The notes: generated from the letters alone by a model not told the origin. Positions 1 to 8,300 are shown, numbered from the stretch's first letter. The stretch is DNA of 64,000 nt from Erysipelotrichia bacterium (GCA_012520255.1 JAAYOQ010000010.1:62001-126000); one strand, 5' to 3'. Numbers and translations: made by a program.

Positions 1-157
1 TATAAACATAAATATCTTCCTTTTCTGACAGCATCAATTCAAATAATTCTTTATTTTCATCCTCAGGATATATTCTTAAATAATCTTTAACCAATCCATT
101 AAAACTGGCTAAAGAGTCGAATAGTCCATAACTGCTTAACACATTATAAATAGCCAT
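1..157 (-). CDS. 5' end of an unrecognised gene, cut by the window edge
   Basis: An open frame runs leftwards from ATG at 157 to the window edge, giving 52 residues that begin MAIYNVLSSYGLFDSL. AAGGAGAG lies just upstream, so the start is convincing. The visible part is soluble and acidic, with no motif I recognise. It is divergent from rsmG, so the 158-289 gap must hold promoters for both. Function unknown. Confidence 0.6.
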   Translation of the reverse strand, partial: MAIYNVLSSYGLFDSLASFNGLVKDYLRIYPEDENKELFELMLSEKEDIYVY

Positions 158-225
158 CACATGCTCTCCTTGGTCAATCATATCTTAATATAATAAACAA
201 AAACTGTAAATGATTGCTTTTTCAG

Positions 226-254
226 TTCAATTATTGCCGATTTTTTTGTATAAT
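226..254 (+). promoter_or_regulatory. probable promoter of rsmG-noc-parAB
   Basis: TATAAT at 249-254 is preceded at a 17-nt spacing by TTCAAT (226-231). It lies in the divergent gap, about 35 nt upstream of the rsmG start. The same TTCAAT -35 occurs upstream of the SRAP gene. Assigned from consensus only. Confidence 0.5.
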
Positions 255-289
255 CATAATTGATTGAAGGTAATTGGAAAGGATAAACA

Positions 290-982
290 TTGGTGGATTA
301 TAATAAATTTTTTTTAAATCATCAAATAGAAATGACTGAAGAACAACTGAAACAGTTAGACATATATGCTGATTTATTAATTGAATGGAATAAAAAATTT
401 AACCTGACAGCTATCACAAACAAAGAAGATATCTATGTTAAACATTTTTTAGATTGTCTGCTATTAGGAAAAATGTTTAATCTCACTGATAATCTAATTG
501 ACATCGGAACTGGAGCAGGATTTCCAGGTCTCGTATTAAAAATATATAATCCTGATCTTGAAGTCTGTTTATTGGAACCAAATAATAAAAAGATCTCTTT
601 TCTAAATGAAGTAATCGCAACTTTAAAACTTAAAAAAATCTCTACCTCTAATCAGAGAGCTGAGGATTTTGCTAAAGAAAATTTTGAAAAATTTAAATTT
701 GCGACTGCTAGAGCAGTTTCATCTTTAAATATTTTATCCGAGTTGTGTTTACCACTGGTAAAAATTGATGGTCACTTTTTGGCCATGAAAGGACCAAAAG
801 GATATCAGGAGTTGAAACAGGCCGAAAATGCCATTGTCACATTAGGAGCTGAGGTTTATAAAATTAGTGAATTTGATTTAACTCATGATAACAGACGCCT
901 GATTATTGATCTTAAAAAAATAAATCATACACCAGATAAATACCCTAGAAACTACGGACAGATTAAAAAGAAACCATTATAG
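290..982 (+). CDS. rsmG: 16S rRNA (guanine-N7)-methyltransferase RsmG (GidB)
   Basis: RsmG methylates G527 of 16S rRNA in the cytoplasm using S-adenosylmethionine. The SAM-binding motif LIDIGTGAGFPGLVL lies near residue 66, after the typical N-terminal LLIEWNKKFNLTAI segment, and the length of about 230 residues is normal. The start is non-ATG: TTG at 290 or GTG at 293, both placed behind AAAGGA. It is followed after 11 nt by noc, the classical rsmG-noc-parA-parB order near the Firmicute origin. Loss of RsmG is known to give low-level streptomycin resistance in other species. Confidence 0.95.
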   Translation: MVDYNKFFLNHQIEMTEEQLKQLDIYADLLIEWNKKFNLTAITNKEDIYVKHFLDCLLLGKMFNLTDNLIDIGTGAGFPGLVLKIYNPDLEVCLLEPNNKKISFLNEVIATLKLKKISTSNQRAEDFAKENFEKFKFATARAVSSLNILSELCLPLVKIDGHFLAMKGPKGYQELKQAENAIVTLGAEVYKISEFDLTHDNRRLIIDLKKINHTPDKYPRNYGQIKKKPL

Positions 983-993
983 AAGGAGGAAAC

Positions 994-1758
994 ATGGCAC
1001 AATATCAAGTTATTAATATCGATGAAATAAAACCTAATCAATATCAGCCAAGAAGCAGTTTTGATAAAGAAGCTATTGATGAGTTGGCTCTTTCAATTAA
1101 GGAAAATGGTCTGATTCAACCTATCACGGTCAGAGAATCATATACAGGGTATGAACTGATCGCCGGGGAAAGAAGATATAGAGCTTGTAAGATTTTAGGT
1201 CATAAGACCATTAGTGCTATCGTCATTAAAGCTAATGAAGTACAAGCAGCCACTTTGGCTTTAATCGAAAATGTTCAAAGAGAAGATCTATCTCCAATTG
1301 AAGAAGCTAACGGTTATCTTCAAATGATTCGTTTAACCGGTCTTACTCAGCAACAATTAGCTTATAAAATCGGAAAAAAACAAACAACAATTTCCAATAA
1401 AATAAGATTATTAAATTTACATCAGGAAATTCAAGAAGCTATCAACAATAAGCAGATTACTGAAAGACATGGTCGAGCATTGCTGTCGCTTAATGACAAA
1501 CAGCAAAAAGAAGTTCTTCATGCCATTTTGAATAGAAATCTAAACGTTAAGGAGACTGAAAACTTCATTCAGACTAATTACATTAATGAAAAGAAAAAAA
1601 GAAAAGGAACAATAAGATGTTTCGGTATTTCTGCTCAGTTGATCATCAACTCTTTTAGAGATACTTATAAAAAAGCCAAAGAGTTTGATCGCAGTGTTCA
1701 AATGACTGAGCAAGACGAGGATGAGCACTACATTATGACGATAACTATCAAAAAATAG
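994..1758 (+). CDS. noc: nucleoid occlusion protein Noc (ParB-family CTPase), N-terminally short
   Basis: This is a ParB/Spo0J-fold protein with the CTP-binding GERRYRA box near residue 58, the ALIENVQREDL segment, a central helix-turn-helix (TQQQLAYKIGKKQTT) and the Noc-like ITERHGRALLSL stretch. Position between rsmG and parA supports Noc rather than a second ParB. Noc binds its own DNA sites and blocks division over the nucleoid. The start at 994 has a perfect AGGAGG, and the protein begins directly with the ParB N-domain. The basic amphipathic helix that anchors Bacillus Noc to the membrane is absent. Spacing to parA is 36 nt, so they are likely cotranscribed. Confidence 0.85.
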   Translation: MAQYQVINIDEIKPNQYQPRSSFDKEAIDELALSIKENGLIQPITVRESYTGYELIAGERRYRACKILGHKTISAIVIKANEVQAATLALIENVQREDLSPIEEANGYLQMIRLTGLTQQQLAYKIGKKQTTISNKIRLLNLHQEIQEAINNKQITERHGRALLSLNDKQQKEVLHAILNRNLNVKETENFIQTNYINEKKKRKGTIRCFGISAQLIINSFRDTYKKAKEFDRSVQMTEQDEDEHYIMTITIKK

Positions 1759-1794
1759 TTTCTTTATGATAAAATGATTATTGAGGTATAAAAA

Positions 1795-2559
1795 ATGGGA
1801 AAAATTATTGCATTAGCCAACCAAAAAGGTGGTGTTGGGAAAACAACAACAAGCATTAACCTTTCTGCAGGATTAGCATATTTAGGTAAAAAGGTCTTAT
1901 TGGTGGATTTAGATCCACAGGCTAACTCAACTCAAGGAGTTGGAGCAAGACACGATATTAAATATAGCACATATGACCTGTTGCTTAAAAATGTTGAAAC
2001 TGAAAAATGTATTCTTTCTCGCAAGATCCCACCTATCGATTTGATTCCGGCTACTATTGATTTAGCTGGAAGTGACATAGAAATGGCAAATTACGAAGAA
2101 GAAAGAGAAAGGCTGTTAAAAAATAAGTTGGATCCAATCAAAAACAATTATGATTTCATTATTATTGATTGTCCACCTTCTTTAGGTTTGTTAAACACCA
2201 ATGCTTTAACCGCAGCTGATTCGGTAATAATCCCTGTACAATGTGAATACTATGCCTTGGAAGGATTAACTCAACTATTATCTACTATCAGACTGGTTCA
2301 AAAACTCTATAATCCTCATCTGTACATTGAAGGAGTATTGTTGACGATGTTTGATGGTAGAACAAATCTGTCTATCGAAGTGCAACAGGAAGTTAGAAAA
2401 TACTTTAAAGAAAGAGTATATCGCTCTTATATTCCTAGAAATGTTCGTTTATCTGAAGCTCCTTCATATGGGAAAAGCATCTTCGAACACGATATCAAAT
2501 CAGACGGTGCTAGAGCATACGCTGCTTTAGCTAAAGAAGTTATCACTAAAAACTCATAA
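1795..2559 (+). CDS. parA: chromosome partitioning ATPase ParA (Soj)
   Basis: This is a deviant Walker-A ATPase. KGGVGKTT lies at about residues 11-18, switch I is VDLDPQAN and Walker B is IIIDCPPSLG. At 254 residues it is the short chromosomal Soj type, without the N-terminal HTH of plasmid ParAs. It partners ParB encoded 11 nt downstream, binds DNA nonspecifically as an ATP dimer, and drives origin segregation and DnaA control in relatives. GAGGT precedes the ATG. It belongs to the rsmG-noc-parA-parB transcript. Confidence 0.95.
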   Translation: MGKIIALANQKGGVGKTTTSINLSAGLAYLGKKVLLVDLDPQANSTQGVGARHDIKYSTYDLLLKNVETEKCILSRKIPPIDLIPATIDLAGSDIEMANYEEERERLLKNKLDPIKNNYDFIIIDCPPSLGLLNTNALTAADSVIIPVQCEYYALEGLTQLLSTIRLVQKLYNPHLYIEGVLLTMFDGRTNLSIEVQQEVRKYFKERVYRSYIPRNVRLSEAPSYGKSIFEHDIKSDGARAYAALAKEVITKNS

Positions 2560-2570
2560 GGAGGTAAGCA

Positions 2571-3446
2571 ATGGCAAAGAAAAAAGAAAATAAAGAACGT
2601 TTGGGGACCGGTTTAGCTGCTATCTTCGGAGATGATCTTATATCTGTTATTGACGAAATACAAAGTAGCGTTAAAGCTGATGAGTATGGTCGTAGAGCTA
2701 CTTTAAAATTAGCTGATATACGTTCTAACCCCTATCAGCCAAGAAAATCATTTGACCAGCAGAAATTAGAAGAACTCGCTCAATCAATCAGAGAAAATGG
2801 AGTTTTTACCCCTATATTAGTCAGAGAAGCTACCGGTGGCTATGAATTAATCGCTGGTGAAAGAAGAGTCAGAGCTTCAGTGCTGGCCAACAAAGAAGAA
2901 ATACCAGCTATTATTATGGATTTCAATGATGGCCAGATGATGGAGATATCTTTACTGGAGAACATTCAAAGAGAAGATTTGAATATCTTAGAAGAAGCAA
3001 GTGGTTATCAAAAACTGATTGAAACACTTGGTTATACTCAAGAACAATTGGCTAATAGAATTGGTAAAAGTAGAGAGCATGTTTCTAATACTTTAAGATT
3101 ATTGAGACTTCCTGAAGATGTCCAAAAATTAGTTGAAGAAAAGAAACTATCAATGGGTCATGTAAGATGTCTGATAACCCTGGATGATAAAACTATCAGC
3201 GAAATTGCTCATAAGGCTGTCAGAGAAGGTTTATCAGTCAGACAGGTTGAAGCCTTGGCATCAGCTAAAAAAAGCCTCAAACCAACTAAAACAAAGGTAG
3301 AGGACCCATATATAGTAGACCTGCAAAATTCTCTACAAAGAAAATTTGGTTCAAAAGTAAAGATTACAAAAAACTCAATCAATATCTTTTATCAGGATAC
3401 TGATGAGCTAAACAGACTTTTAGAGCTGTTGAATATTATCGATTGA
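2571..3446 (+). CDS. parB: chromosome partitioning protein ParB (Spo0J)
   Basis: ParB is a CTP-dependent DNA clamp that loads at parS and recruits SMC. The N-terminus has the ParA-stimulating motif LGTGLAAIFG, which Noc next door lacks. GERRVRA (CTP site) and LLENIQREDL follow, then the HTH (TQEQLANRIGKSREHV), a linker and a C-terminal dimerisation domain. The length of 291 residues is usual. A good GGAGG lies upstream. The gene ends at a strong intrinsic terminator at 3446-3471. No parS palindrome was spotted by eye in the window. Confidence 0.95.
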   Translation: MAKKKENKERLGTGLAAIFGDDLISVIDEIQSSVKADEYGRRATLKLADIRSNPYQPRKSFDQQKLEELAQSIRENGVFTPILVREATGGYELIAGERRVRASVLANKEEIPAIIMDFNDGQMMEISLLENIQREDLNILEEASGYQKLIETLGYTQEQLANRIGKSREHVSNTLRLLRLPEDVQKLVEEKKLSMGHVRCLITLDDKTISEIAHKAVREGLSVRQVEALASAKKSLKPTKTKVEDPYIVDLQNSLQRKFGSKVKITKNSINIFYQDTDELNRLLELLNIID

Positions 3447-3471
3447 CCCTTCAATATTGAAGGGTTTTTTT
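3446..3471 (+). terminator. intrinsic terminator of the parB operon
   Basis: The perfect palindrome CCCTTCAATATTGAAGGG (3447-3464) is followed by seven T. It begins right at the parB stop. The -35 box proposed for the next gene lies inside the stem. Confidence 0.92.
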
Positions 3472-3478
3472 GTATAGT
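3450..3478 (+). promoter_or_regulatory. promoter of the SRAP gene, nested in the parB terminator
   Basis: TTCAAT (3450-3455), a 17-nt spacer, then TATAGT (3473-3478). The -10 ends exactly 6 nt before the ATG at 3485, so transcription should begin at or next to the start codon. No ribosome site is present. The -35 sits within the terminator stem. Confidence 0.6.
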
Positions 3479-3484
3479 AATATT

Positions 3485-4048
3485 ATGTGTGGCAGATACT
3501 ACTTTGATGAAAACATCGATATTTCAAAAATATTAAAGATCTTGGAAAAAAAATATAATCAAAAAACTTTAGATTTATTATCAACTGGAGAAATTTTTCC
3601 CTCTAATATTTCTTTAGTATTTGCCAATAATGATTATCATCTGATGAAATGGGGTTATTCACTAAATAAAAGAAACCTCATCAATACTAGAATTGAGACA
3701 ATTAGAGACACTGATATTTATAAAACAGATTATCAAAATCATAAATGTGTCATCATTGCCTCTGGCTTTTATGAGTGGGACAAACATAAAAGAAGGCATT
3801 ATATAACAACAGGTGATGATATTATCTACTTTGCTGGAATCTATCAAAAGAATAATCCTGTATATAACTACTCAATAATTACTACCGAAGCGATTTCTAC
3901 TAAAAATATTCATAATCGTGTTCCAATAGTATTAAATAAAAATGAAACTGATAATTATCTCAACAATAGGTACTCCATTGAACAATTGATCAAACTACAG
4001 CCAGACTTCAATACTGAAACAGAATATGAAATTCTTACACTCTTTTAA
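3485..4048 (+). CDS. SRAP-domain abasic-site crosslinking protein (YedK/HMCES family)
   Basis: HMCES/YedK proteins use an N-terminal Cys, exposed after Met removal, to form a stable thiazolidine crosslink to abasic sites in single-stranded DNA and so shield them. All hallmarks are visible: MCGRY at the N-terminus, the NTRIET motif (N-x-R-x-E), SGFYEW with the catalytic Glu, and HNRVP with the catalytic His. The start at 3485 rather than an upstream ATG at 3470 is required to put Cys at position 2. Length 187 residues, slightly short for the family. It has no Shine-Dalgarno and may be leaderless. Confidence 0.92.
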   Translation: MCGRYYFDENIDISKILKILEKKYNQKTLDLLSTGEIFPSNISLVFANNDYHLMKWGYSLNKRNLINTRIETIRDTDIYKTDYQNHKCVIIASGFYEWDKHKRRHYITTGDDIIYFAGIYQKNNPVYNYSIITTEAISTKNIHNRVPIVLNKNETDNYLNNRYSIEQLIKLQPDFNTETEYEILTLF

Positions 4049-4063
4049 ACATATCGACAAAAC

Positions 4064-4094
4064 AAAAAAAGATAAGCTGTGATTATCTTTTTTT
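4064..4094. terminator. bidirectional terminator between convergent genes
   Basis: The stem AAAGATAA / TTATCTTT has a 7-nt loop and is flanked by A- and T-runs, so it can terminate both the SRAP gene (+) and the CDP-alcohol transferase gene (-). Confidence 0.85.
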
Positions 4095-4620
4095 ATGTTA
4101 CTTTTTCTTTGTTGCATGTCGAATGGCAATATATTTCATAGACAGTAGCTATAAATGAAATAATTGCTACAATCCAGCAATATATATTAATAATGTCAAC
4201 ATTAATTAATAGCGGAATGCCAAACAAGCCAACTGAAGTAATTTTATTTAATACATTATGAGTAGAAGATAGCTCTCCATATTTATAAGCAAAATATAAA
4301 TAATCAAACAATCTGAGCACTACAATAATACTTACCAGAATCCATATTTTCTTTGATAATTTAACCCATAAAACAGGCAGCAGCTTAATTAATACTACTG
4401 CATAAAATATCAGGTCAGCTACACTATCCAGTTTAGAACCAAGTTCGCTTTCAGCATTTAGTTTCCTGGCCAGATAACCATCCAGGACATCACTAAAACC
4501 TGTAAAAATATAAATAAAAAGAAAAATATCAGTACTGGTATGTAAAGGTACTAAAACAATTGTTCCTATAATTCTTAAGACTGTTACCGTATTTGGAATA
4601 TGTTTTTTAATATTTCCCAT
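4093..4620 (-). CDS. CDP-alcohol phosphatidyltransferase family membrane protein
   Basis: The family signature D-G-x2-A-R-x8-G-x3-D-x3-D is intact (DGYLARKLNAESELGSKLD). These integral membrane enzymes transfer a phosphatidyl group from CDP-diacylglycerol to an alcohol. PgsA (phosphatidylglycerophosphate synthase) is the nearest well-known relative. At 175 residues, with about five hydrophobic segments and a STHNVLNKITS segment, it may be a divergent PgsA-like enzyme with another acceptor. The ATG at 4620 lies 6 nt after a TGCTATAAT promoter with no ribosome site. Confidence 0.85.
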   Translation of the reverse strand: MGNIKKHIPNTVTVLRIIGTIVLVPLHTSTDIFLFIYIFTGFSDVLDGYLARKLNAESELGSKLDSVADLIFYAVVLIKLLPVLWVKLSKKIWILVSIIVVLRLFDYLYFAYKYGELSSTHNVLNKITSVGLFGIPLLINVDIINIYCWIVAIISFIATVYEIYCHSTCNKEKVT

Positions 4621-4635
4621 AGAATTATTATAGCA
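4621..4635 (-). promoter_or_regulatory. extended -10 promoter giving a likely leaderless mRNA
   Basis: Read on the minus strand: TG-C-TATAAT (-10 at 4632-4627), the 6 nt AATTCT, then ATG at 4620. There is no purine-rich ribosome site in between. Confidence 0.6.
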
Positions 4636-4696
4636 AATTTAAGCTATTACGCACGAAAAATTAATATAACGTTAAATAAAAATCAATTTTAACTAT

Positions 4697-5515
4697 TTAA
4701 TAAGATAATACTTCATATCCATCTTCAGTAACTAAAACCATATGTTCCCATTGAGCTGAAGGAAGTTTATCTTTTGTATAAGCAGTCCAACCATCAAAAG
4801 TTGATATTCTAATACCACTTTTTTTCATATTAAGCATTGGCTCAATAGTGAAAATCATTCCTGGCACTAGCAGCATGCCAGTATTTCTTTTCCCATAATG
4901 AAAGACAAATGGTTCCTCATGAAACTTCAAACCAATCCCATGTCCTGTAAAATCTCTTACAACTTTATAACCATTTTTTAAGGCATGACGTTCAATATAA
5001 TAGCCAATATCTCCTAAAAAACCATATGGTTTCACCTGTTCCAGTCCTATTTCCAAACACTCTTTGCATACTCTGACAAGTTTTTCTTTTTCCGGAGTTG
5101 TTTCTCCAATGATAAACATTCTACTAGCATCAGAATAATACCCTTTGTAGATTGTCGATACATCGACATTAACAATCATTCCTTCTTTCAAGACAGTATT
5201 TTTGTTAGGAATACCATGACAAACTACATCATCAATAGAAACGCAAACATGTTTTGGAAAACCACCATACTTATATGGAGCACAAACTGCTCCCTGAGAT
5301 TCAGTATATTCTTTAACCCAATCATTAATTTGCTCGGTTGTGATTCCTGCTTTTATCCTTTCAGCAACATAATCTAAAACTGCCGTATTGATTTTTGCGC
5401 TTTCTCTAATACCTTGAATCTGCTCTTCAGTTTTAATCAGTTCATCATTTGGAATATTTAAAAAGCCTTCTTTTCTTAATTGACTTAATTTTTTTAAAAC
5501 TTCTTCTCTATTCAT
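4697..5515 (-). CDS. map: type I methionine aminopeptidase with N-terminal extension
   Basis: It removes initiator Met from nascent proteins and uses two metal ions. Ligands are seen in NVDVST, YSDASRM, GHGIGLKFHEEP, TIEPM and QWEH, with the substrate His in VCHGIPN. About 40 residues of charged helix precede the catalytic fold, as in the Clostridium-type second MAPs, but without a zinc-binding SEC-C motif. ATG at 5515 overlaps the end of the upstream gene by 8 nt, with AGAGGG upstream, so translation is coupled. An upstream in-frame start at 5590 is less likely. Length 272 residues. Confidence 0.95.
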   Translation of the reverse strand: MNREEVLKKLSQLRKEGFLNIPNDELIKTEEQIQGIRESAKINTAVLDYVAERIKAGITTEQINDWVKEYTESQGAVCAPYKYGGFPKHVCVSIDDVVCHGIPNKNTVLKEGMIVNVDVSTIYKGYYSDASRMFIIGETTPEKEKLVRVCKECLEIGLEQVKPYGFLGDIGYYIERHALKNGYKVVRDFTGHGIGLKFHEEPFVFHYGKRNTGMLLVPGMIFTIEPMLNMKKSGIRISTFDGWTAYTKDKLPSAQWEHMVLVTEDGYEVLSY

Positions 5516-6305
5516 TTCCAGGTCCCTCTGATAAGTAATAAGAACCTCTAACTCCAAAAATCGTAACACCGTTTCTGATGTTTTCAGCACTCAGATTGGT
5601 TTCTCCTCTTATTATAATGTCATCAGCAAGGTATACACCTTTAGAAATCTTATAATCTATAGCTGATGGCACAACTGTTGTTAATCCATTGTAAGTTGGA
5701 ATGGTTCCTGTAATTAACTGACCATCAACATAAGCAGTATAACCTTTTAAAATATCATCAGCTGTAGCAGTAGCATTTGATGTATCAATATCTTTCATTG
5801 TTCCACTAACCAGCTGACCGCGAATATAAGCTGTTTTACCCTCTTTAATATCCTCAGCTGTAGCTGTACATCCATTTGTCAACATATAGCCGTTCTGTTC
5901 ATATGCTGCTCTTATATCAACTGCCATTTTTTCCTTAAAAACAAAAAATGAAATAACTACTCCAACAATTATACAGACCAGCGCTAAAATAAACATATCC
6001 TTAAAATAATTTGGCGTTACATACTCATATTCATCATCGTCATCATAATAATCAGCATCTTCATTATCATATTCATCAAATTCTTCGGTTGTTTCAGATT
6101 CTAAATTTTCCTCTTCAATAGCCACAACATTTTCTTCGATTGTTTTTTCGCTTATCTTATCTGAAGAAATCTGAACTTCATTTTCTTTGCTAATATTATC
6201 TATTTCCTTAGTTTCTTCATCTAAGTCTACATGAAAAATTCTTGTCTTTTCACTTTCTACTTCTTTAGTAGTAATGTCTTTTTCATTTCTAAATTTTAAT
6301 GCCAT
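5508..6305 (-). CDS. single-pass membrane protein with phage-tail-type ATAxDI repeats (paralogue A)
   Basis: Residues 1-97 are very acidic and probably cytoplasmic. A transmembrane helix follows at about 99-121 (MFILALVCIIVGVV). The ectodomain has two repeats of the form ATAxDIxxGxTAYxxGxxxxGT, then a C-terminal LSAENIRNGVTIFGVRGSY unit. Such repeats are known to me mainly from Gram-positive phage tail and baseplate proteins. AGGAGG precedes ATG 6305. It is 11 nt downstream of a paralogue and overlaps map. Function unknown; a wall- or sugar-binding surface role is only a guess. Confidence 0.75.
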   Translation of the reverse strand: MALKFRNEKDITTKEVESEKTRIFHVDLDEETKEIDNISKENEVQISSDKISEKTIEENVVAIEEENLESETTEEFDEYDNEDADYYDDDDEYEYVTPNYFKDMFILALVCIIVGVVISFFVFKEKMAVDIRAAYEQNGYMLTNGCTATAEDIKEGKTAYIRGQLVSGTMKDIDTSNATATADDILKGYTAYVDGQLITGTIPTYNGLTTVVPSAIDYKISKGVYLADDIIIRGETNLSAENIRNGVTIFGVRGSYYLSEGPGNE

Positions 6306-6316
6306 CTCATTACCTC

Positions 6317-6826
6317 CTATTTTCCATCATAACTTCCAACAACGTTGAAAATCATGACCCCCTTTTTGATGTTTTTAGGTAGTAAATTATTATCTCCTTT
6401 GACAATTAAATCACTACTTAAATAACCTCCACCATTAAAAGTAAGTGGGTCTCCTGTAGGAGAGATAGTTCTGCCAGAAATCTGAGGAAGTGTTCCTATT
6501 ATCAGCTCACCATTAACATAAGCTGTTTTTCCTTGCAAGATTACATTCGATGTCGCTGTTGCTCCACTAGTATCAAAAACAACTGTTGTTCCATTTAACA
6601 GCTCGCCATTAGAATAAGCTGTTTTCCCCAAGGCAATATCTTCAGCAGTAGCTGTCGCATCTGTTGTCAGTACATATCCTTCATCAAGCATTTCATTTAA
6701 AACAGTTTTTTCTAAAATAGTATGTGTCAAAAGATAACCCACACTTAACCCTAACAAAAGGGCTGATACAGCAACGGTTATCATTCCAGTAATAATCTTT
6801 TTGTTTGCATAAGCTAAATTATCCAT
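6317..6826 (-). CDS. single-pass membrane protein with phage-tail-type ATAxDI repeats (paralogue B)
   Basis: 169 residues: a short cytoplasmic start, a transmembrane helix at about 12-36, then two ATAxxIxxGKTAYxxGxxxxGT repeats (ATAEDIALGKTAY, ATSNVILQGKTAY), a glycine-rich linker and a terminal LLPKNIKKGVMIFNVVGSY unit. It is clearly paralogous to the next gene (5508-6305) but lacks that protein's long acidic N-terminus. AAAGGAG precedes the ATG. First gene of a probable three-gene unit ending with map. No function can be assigned. Confidence 0.75.
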   Translation of the reverse strand: MDNLAYANKKIITGMITVAVSALLLGLSVGYLLTHTILEKTVLNEMLDEGYVLTTDATATAEDIALGKTAYSNGELLNGTTVVFDTSGATATSNVILQGKTAYVNGELIIGTLPQISGRTISPTGDPLTFNGGGYLSSDLIVKGDNNLLPKNIKKGVMIFNVVGSYDGK

Positions 6827-6964
6827 AATAACATCTCCTTTGCAGGTTTAATTATAATACAATTGGTTTAAAAAATGAACTAATCCCATTTAATCACATA
6901 AACATTATATTAAAATAAACGGCTTTAAAAACAGTAACCGTTTATTTGAAATTGCCATTTTCCT

Positions 6965-8065
6965 TTAAAATTTTTGTGATTTGGCTAGATAGTAATTCTT
7001 ATAATTTACATCATCTGTTACTTCTTTGATGACATTGAAATACTCTGGAATAATTACCTTTTCATTTTCACTTGGAATTTGAACACTCAATAGAGCTTTG
7101 CTTTTATCAAACGAGAAAATATCTAATTTAAAGAAACGATTTTTTTCAATAAATCCATATCTTTCTTTATCTACAATATTAAGTTCATGATTAATTTCAG
7201 ATGCATATTCATTATATTGTCTTTCAGATAATATTCTGTCCCTTTTTATTCTTGTGTTAGGAGTCAATTGAGTTGCTTCAGAATAATAGAAGATTGTATT
7301 ACCATCTTTTTCCCTTTTTCTGATTCTCTTTTCTATTCCTTCAGGCGACAATAAATAATGCTGAAGAATCTTAACATAGGAAACATTAGTTTCGTCTTTT
7401 ACTTTTTCAATCACTTCATCATTAATTTCCACTAGATATTTCTTGAATATTTCAATAGGTTTTTCATCTCCCAAATAAGTAAAGACTGCTTGAATTGCTT
7501 TCCTTAGTTTCACTTCAAAATCATCTTCATTAGTTATAACTTTTCTATTAGGATGCTTTGACCAACTTTCCAAAATCGTATCATCAACTTTTCTGGCCTC
7601 TTCAATAGACTCATATCTGGCAGCATTGTTGGAAAGAGTATAGGCTTCTTCTGCTCCTTTAGCACTGGTCACTAAATGCATTACCAAGTCGTACCTGTCA
7701 TTTAATTCTTCTTCTTTCAAACCAAATCCTTTTAGTATTTCTGTAAACTCTTCATCTGATACATAGCCTTTATTATCTAAAATTCCTCTATCAATAAAAA
7801 CCAGTACCTTTTCTCCTTCTATTTCCTGGGCTGCCTGGTAACACAATTCTTCTTTTTTCAGCTGCAGAGCAATAACATATTTTTGGAAATGGTACATCCC
7901 GATTGTAGCTGGTGAAATACCACCTGAAATTAAATCAGTCGCTGATTCATTAGCAATTATTACACGATAACCTCTTTCGGCAAAAATCTCCTGTGCTCTG
8001 GACATAAAAGTAGTTTTACCACTGCATGGGCCACCTGTAAACACTATTTTCTTTATACTTTTCAT
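6965..8065 (-). CDS. AAA/P-loop NTPase fused to a CYTH-like domain (TTD14-like)
   Basis: The N-terminal P-loop domain (GGPCSGKTT, residues 10-18; ADP/NadR-like kinase fold, AAA_28 type, with VFIDRG as Walker B) covers about residues 1-190. The C-terminal half resembles CYTH/triphosphate-tunnel proteins: a run of acidic and basic strands, EKRIRKR, RIKRDRILSERQYNEY and KNRFFKLDIF. The same domain pair occurs in Drosophila TTD14, a GTP- and phosphatidic-acid-binding protein. The ATG at 8065 has AGGAGA 7 nt upstream; an in-frame TTG at 8083 is not used. Its substrate is unknown. Confidence 0.75.
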   Translation of the reverse strand: MKSIKKIVFTGGPCSGKTTFMSRAQEIFAERGYRVIIANESATDLISGGISPATIGMYHFQKYVIALQLKKEELCYQAAQEIEGEKVLVFIDRGILDNKGYVSDEEFTEILKGFGLKEEELNDRYDLVMHLVTSAKGAEEAYTLSNNAARYESIEEARKVDDTILESWSKHPNRKVITNEDDFEVKLRKAIQAVFTYLGDEKPIEIFKKYLVEINDEVIEKVKDETNVSYVKILQHYLLSPEGIEKRIRKREKDGNTIFYYSEATQLTPNTRIKRDRILSERQYNEYASEINHELNIVDKERYGFIEKNRFFKLDIFSFDKSKALLSVQIPSENEKVIIPEYFNVIKEVTDDVNYKNYYLAKSQKF

Positions 8066-8087
8066 AATCTTTTCTCCTGACAATATT

Positions 8088-8096
8088 ATTATAGCA
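8088..8096 (-). promoter_or_regulatory. extended -10 promoter of the AAA/CYTH gene
   Basis: The minus strand reads TG-C-TATAAT at 8096-8088, giving a leader of about 15 nt that includes AGGAGA. This normal arrangement contrasts with the leaderless promoters elsewhere. Confidence 0.6.
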
Positions 8097-8300
8097 AATT
8101 CACAAAATGAAAGTTAAATAGCTATCCTTTATCTTCTTTTTGGAAATGTACCTGTCTACAAGCTGTAAATTGTATTGTTTAGATAAACTTCTGTCATTAA
8201 TCTTTATCTGATTTCTATCAAATTCTACAAAGCAGCTTTATTTTCATCGTATTTATCTACAAAATTAAACTTAATTATAAATATGGTATATGAAAGCAAA

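Noticed and set aside
994-3446. parS or Noc-binding palindromes in the parAB region
   Set aside because: Searched by eye for TGTTTCACGTGAAACA-like and ATTTCCCGGGAAAT-like sites; none seen.
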